Shown one piece after another: positions 6,891 to 8,136 of a DNA stretch of 8,136 nt. Numbering within the stretch: the first letter of the stretch is position 1; each line of letters opens with the position of its first letter. The notes below the pieces were generated by a model. It did no database searches. It had not been told where the DNA came from and saw nothing but the letters and a program-made list of their open reading frames with translations. The position numbers and the translations under genes were made by a program. This DNA is from Candidatus Nitrosocosmicus sp. (lineage in GTDB: Archaea > Thermoproteota > Nitrososphaeria > Nitrososphaerales > Nitrososphaeraceae), in contig JAKDMR010000074.1 in assembly GCA_030452275.1 (NCBI GenBank), positions 1-8,136 of the forward strand, given 5' to 3'.

Positions 6891-6913
6891 CCTTGTAATT
6901 TCTCTAAATCTAT

Positions 6914-7390
6914 TTGGATAATAGACTAGACTTGTTAATGGAAATGGAACAACACTTTGATAATAAAGACGAGACATATTTTAAGAATCTAGTTGACCAT
7001 AAGGATTATGTAATAAGAACTAGAGCCGTATGCATACTAGCAGATATTTCTGGAGAAAAGGCCATTGAACCTATTGGACAAGTTCTATTAAATGATTCAG
7101 ACCCGCTTGTAAGACACGAAGCAGCCTTTTCTCTAGGCCAATTAGGGCACACTAGTGGAATAGACGTTTTATCAAAAGCTGTGCTAGACGACCCAAGTTT
7201 TTTCGTTAGACATGAAGCCGCAGTAGCATTGGGAGTTATAGGATCCGAGCAATCACGAAAAACCCTTGAGCGAGCACTAAATGATGAGAGCGAAGAGGTA
7301 AGAGAATCTGCTATGATAGCACTAGCAAATTTAGACTATATCGCACATGTAAAAAGAACTAATAAGTTTACAAGCTTGACCGGTGGATGA
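6914..7390 (+). CDS. Small HEAT-repeat protein with two His-Glu motifs, resembling half of deoxyhypusine hydroxylase
   Basis: A 158-residue all-helical protein of about four HEAT (PBS-lyase type) repeats from residue 20 to 143. Two successive repeats carry His-Glu pairs: LVRHEAAFSLGQLG (His68-Glu69) and FVRHEAAVALGVIG (His100-Glu101), 32 residues apart, followed by EEVRESAMIALANLDY. Deoxyhypusine hydroxylase (DOHH) is a HEAT-repeat di-iron enzyme made of two similar halves. Each half has two HE motifs about 33 residues apart in nearly the same contexts (RHE...LGQ, VRHE...ALGAI, then VRES). The preceding RTRAVCILADISG also resembles the DOHH half-repeat opening. This protein is therefore about one DOHH half, and a homodimer could in principle supply four HE motifs. 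That function is inference; it may instead be a generic HEAT scaffold protein. The TTG start is supported by TATA spacing; an ATG at 6938 is the alternative. Confidence 0.82.
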   Translation: MDNRLDLLMEMEQHFDNKDETYFKNLVDHKDYVIRTRAVCILADISGEKAIEPIGQVLLNDSDPLVRHEAAFSLGQLGHTSGIDVLSKAVLDDPSFFVRHEAAVALGVIGSEQSRKTLERALNDESEEVRESAMIALANLDYIAHVKRTNKFTSLTGG

Positions 7391-7463
7391 TAACTGATTC
7401 AAATTCTACAAAAATAAACAAGATTACTATTATCAACAGGCAAGTATGCTGTTTTTATACTCT

Positions 7464-7473
7464 CTTTATATAC
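7464..7473 (+). promoter_or_regulatory. TATA box for the pentapeptide-repeat gene
   Basis: The sequence ctttatatac is a near-consensus archaeal TATA box, about 65 nt upstream of the ATG at 7534. Transcription should begin near 7495, giving a leader of about 39 nt, longer than for the other genes here. No Shine-Dalgarno sequence is evident in that leader. Confidence 0.5.
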
Positions 7474-7533
7474 AAACAGTCAACAAAAGAAACCGACAAA
7501 TTAATATTGATTCTCTAAAAAATATACTATAAA

Positions 7534-8019
7534 ATGTCTGATCTCAAACAAGATGAGGGACTAACGCTACTCCTTGAGGAAAAAGTAAACGAATTTAATG
7601 AGTGGCGTATAGAAAATCTCACTATAAAATTAGACTTTACAGGAACTGATTTTTCAAATAAAGATATCTCTAACGCTTATCTTAATGGAGTTAATTTTAC
7701 TGGATGTAATTTTTCAAATTCAATTGTGATGGGTACTAATTTCGTACAATCTAATTTGTCAGAAACTACATTTGAAGGTTCTGATATGTCTGAAGCTTTG
7801 ATCATGTACGCTACAGTAAAGGGTTCTAATATTGTTAAAAGCCAATTAACCAATACCAATTTTATGTGGTCTGATTTACAGGACTCGGATCTTAGACAAA
7901 CCAATATGTACAAGACTATTTTTGTTGAGGCAGATCTTAGAAATGCCAATACCGAAGGACTAGATAAGAATAATGCTTATTTAAAATATGCAAAATTAAA
8001 GGGAACTACTTGGGAATAG
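7534..8019 (+). CDS. Pentapeptide-repeat protein
   Basis: A 161-residue soluble protein. After a polar N-terminal segment (residues 1-30), the sequence from about 33 to 158 is built of five-residue units with the A/S/T-(D/N)-(L/F)-x-x pattern. Examples are TGTDFSNKDISNAYLNGVNF, GTNFVQSNLSETTFEGSDMS, NTNFMWSDLQDSDLRQTN and EADLRNANTEG. Phe or Leu sits at the central inward-facing position, as expected for a right-handed quadrilateral beta-helix of roughly six coils. No transmembrane segment or fused domain is present. Known relatives include DNA-mimic gyrase protectors (Qnr, MfpA), but most have no known role and nothing here points to gyrase. The repeats are imperfect near residues 90-105 (YATVKGSNIVKSQL). 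The ATG start is the only good start near the repeat region. Confidence 0.88.
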   Translation: MSDLKQDEGLTLLLEEKVNEFNEWRIENLTIKLDFTGTDFSNKDISNAYLNGVNFTGCNFSNSIVMGTNFVQSNLSETTFEGSDMSEALIMYATVKGSNIVKSQLTNTNFMWSDLQDSDLRQTNMYKTIFVEADLRNANTEGLDKNNAYLKYAKLKGTTWE

Positions 8020-8136
8020 TATTCTTTTTCAATAGTATATGGACTTTAAAGTAACATCTTTCTATAAGAAAATCACCACAAGCAATTACAAATATACCAA
8101 TTAGCACAAGTATGCTAAACAGTTTACAATTGTGAT
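8020..8136. other. Terminal 117 bases without a recognisable gene
   Basis: A T5 run at 8025-8029, six bases after the stop of the pentapeptide-repeat gene, is a weak candidate terminator. A TATA-like tctataag at 8060-8067 might serve a gene beyond the window. No coding frame or RNA gene is seen. Confidence 0.4.

Noticed and set aside
6723..6913. Possible inverted repeat or small RNA in the divergent spacer (gcatcatgg near 6802 against gatgcatga near 6843)
   Set aside because: The arms do not pair cleanly and no tRNA or known RNA motif is visible. Beyond the two TATA boxes I see nothing supportable in this spacer.
6264..8019. A defence or toxin-antitoxin system formed by the 152-residue, HEAT and pentapeptide genes
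   Set aside because: There are no nuclease, NTPase, toxin or membrane-effector motifs, each gene has its own promoter, and strands differ, so a joint system is not supported.
7441..8116. The 10-mer caagtatgct occurring at 7441-7450 and 8107-8116
   Set aside because: Several repeated 10-mers are expected by chance in 8 kb of A+T-rich DNA. Although both lie in non-coding DNA, there is no symmetry or further copy to support an operator.

Overview
The window looks like chromosomal DNA of an ammonia-oxidising archaeon (Thaumarchaeota/Nitrososphaeria, perhaps a soil Nitrososphaerales lineage such as Nitrosocosmicus). This is inferred from four things: A+T-rich DNA, archaeal TATA boxes about 27-31 nt upstream of start codons with almost no 5' leader, frequent TTG/GTG starts, and the gene content (a fused ADP-forming acyl-CoA synthetase and a zinc-ribbon/PRC-barrel protein). 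No rRNA or tRNA is present to confirm the lineage.

Layout. Positions 1-594 hold the decayed 3' part of an IS5-like DDE transposase, readable only by switching frames several times. A short spacer without a gene follows (595-740). On the minus strand come a SirB1-like transglutaminase-fold/TPR protein (741-1619) and an M20 metallopeptidase (1669-3045). The M20 gene diverges from a plus-strand ADP-forming acyl-CoA synthetase (3130-5247) across an 84-bp double promoter. The synthetase converges, with a 9-bp gap, on a minus-strand zinc-ribbon/PRC-barrel protein (5257-6171). Upstream of that lies an unrecognised 152-residue protein (6264-6722, minus). After a 191-bp divergent spacer come two plus-strand genes: a small HEAT-repeat protein with two His-Glu motifs resembling half of deoxyhypusine hydroxylase (6914-7390), and a pentapeptide-repeat protein (7534-8019). 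The last 117 bases hold no recognisable gene.

How the genes relate. Each gene appears to have its own promoter, and several have a T-tract just after the stop, so this reads as a set of single-gene transcription units and not an operon. The acyl-CoA synthetase links to central carbon metabolism; in this lineage relatives activate 3-hydroxypropionate or 4-hydroxybutyrate for CO2 fixation, or act on acetate. The M20 enzyme suggests di/oligopeptide turnover. The HEAT protein is the most interesting gene because archaeal hypusine formation lacks a recognised canonical hydroxylase. I see no defence system, CRISPR array, toxin-antitoxin pair or intact mobile element.
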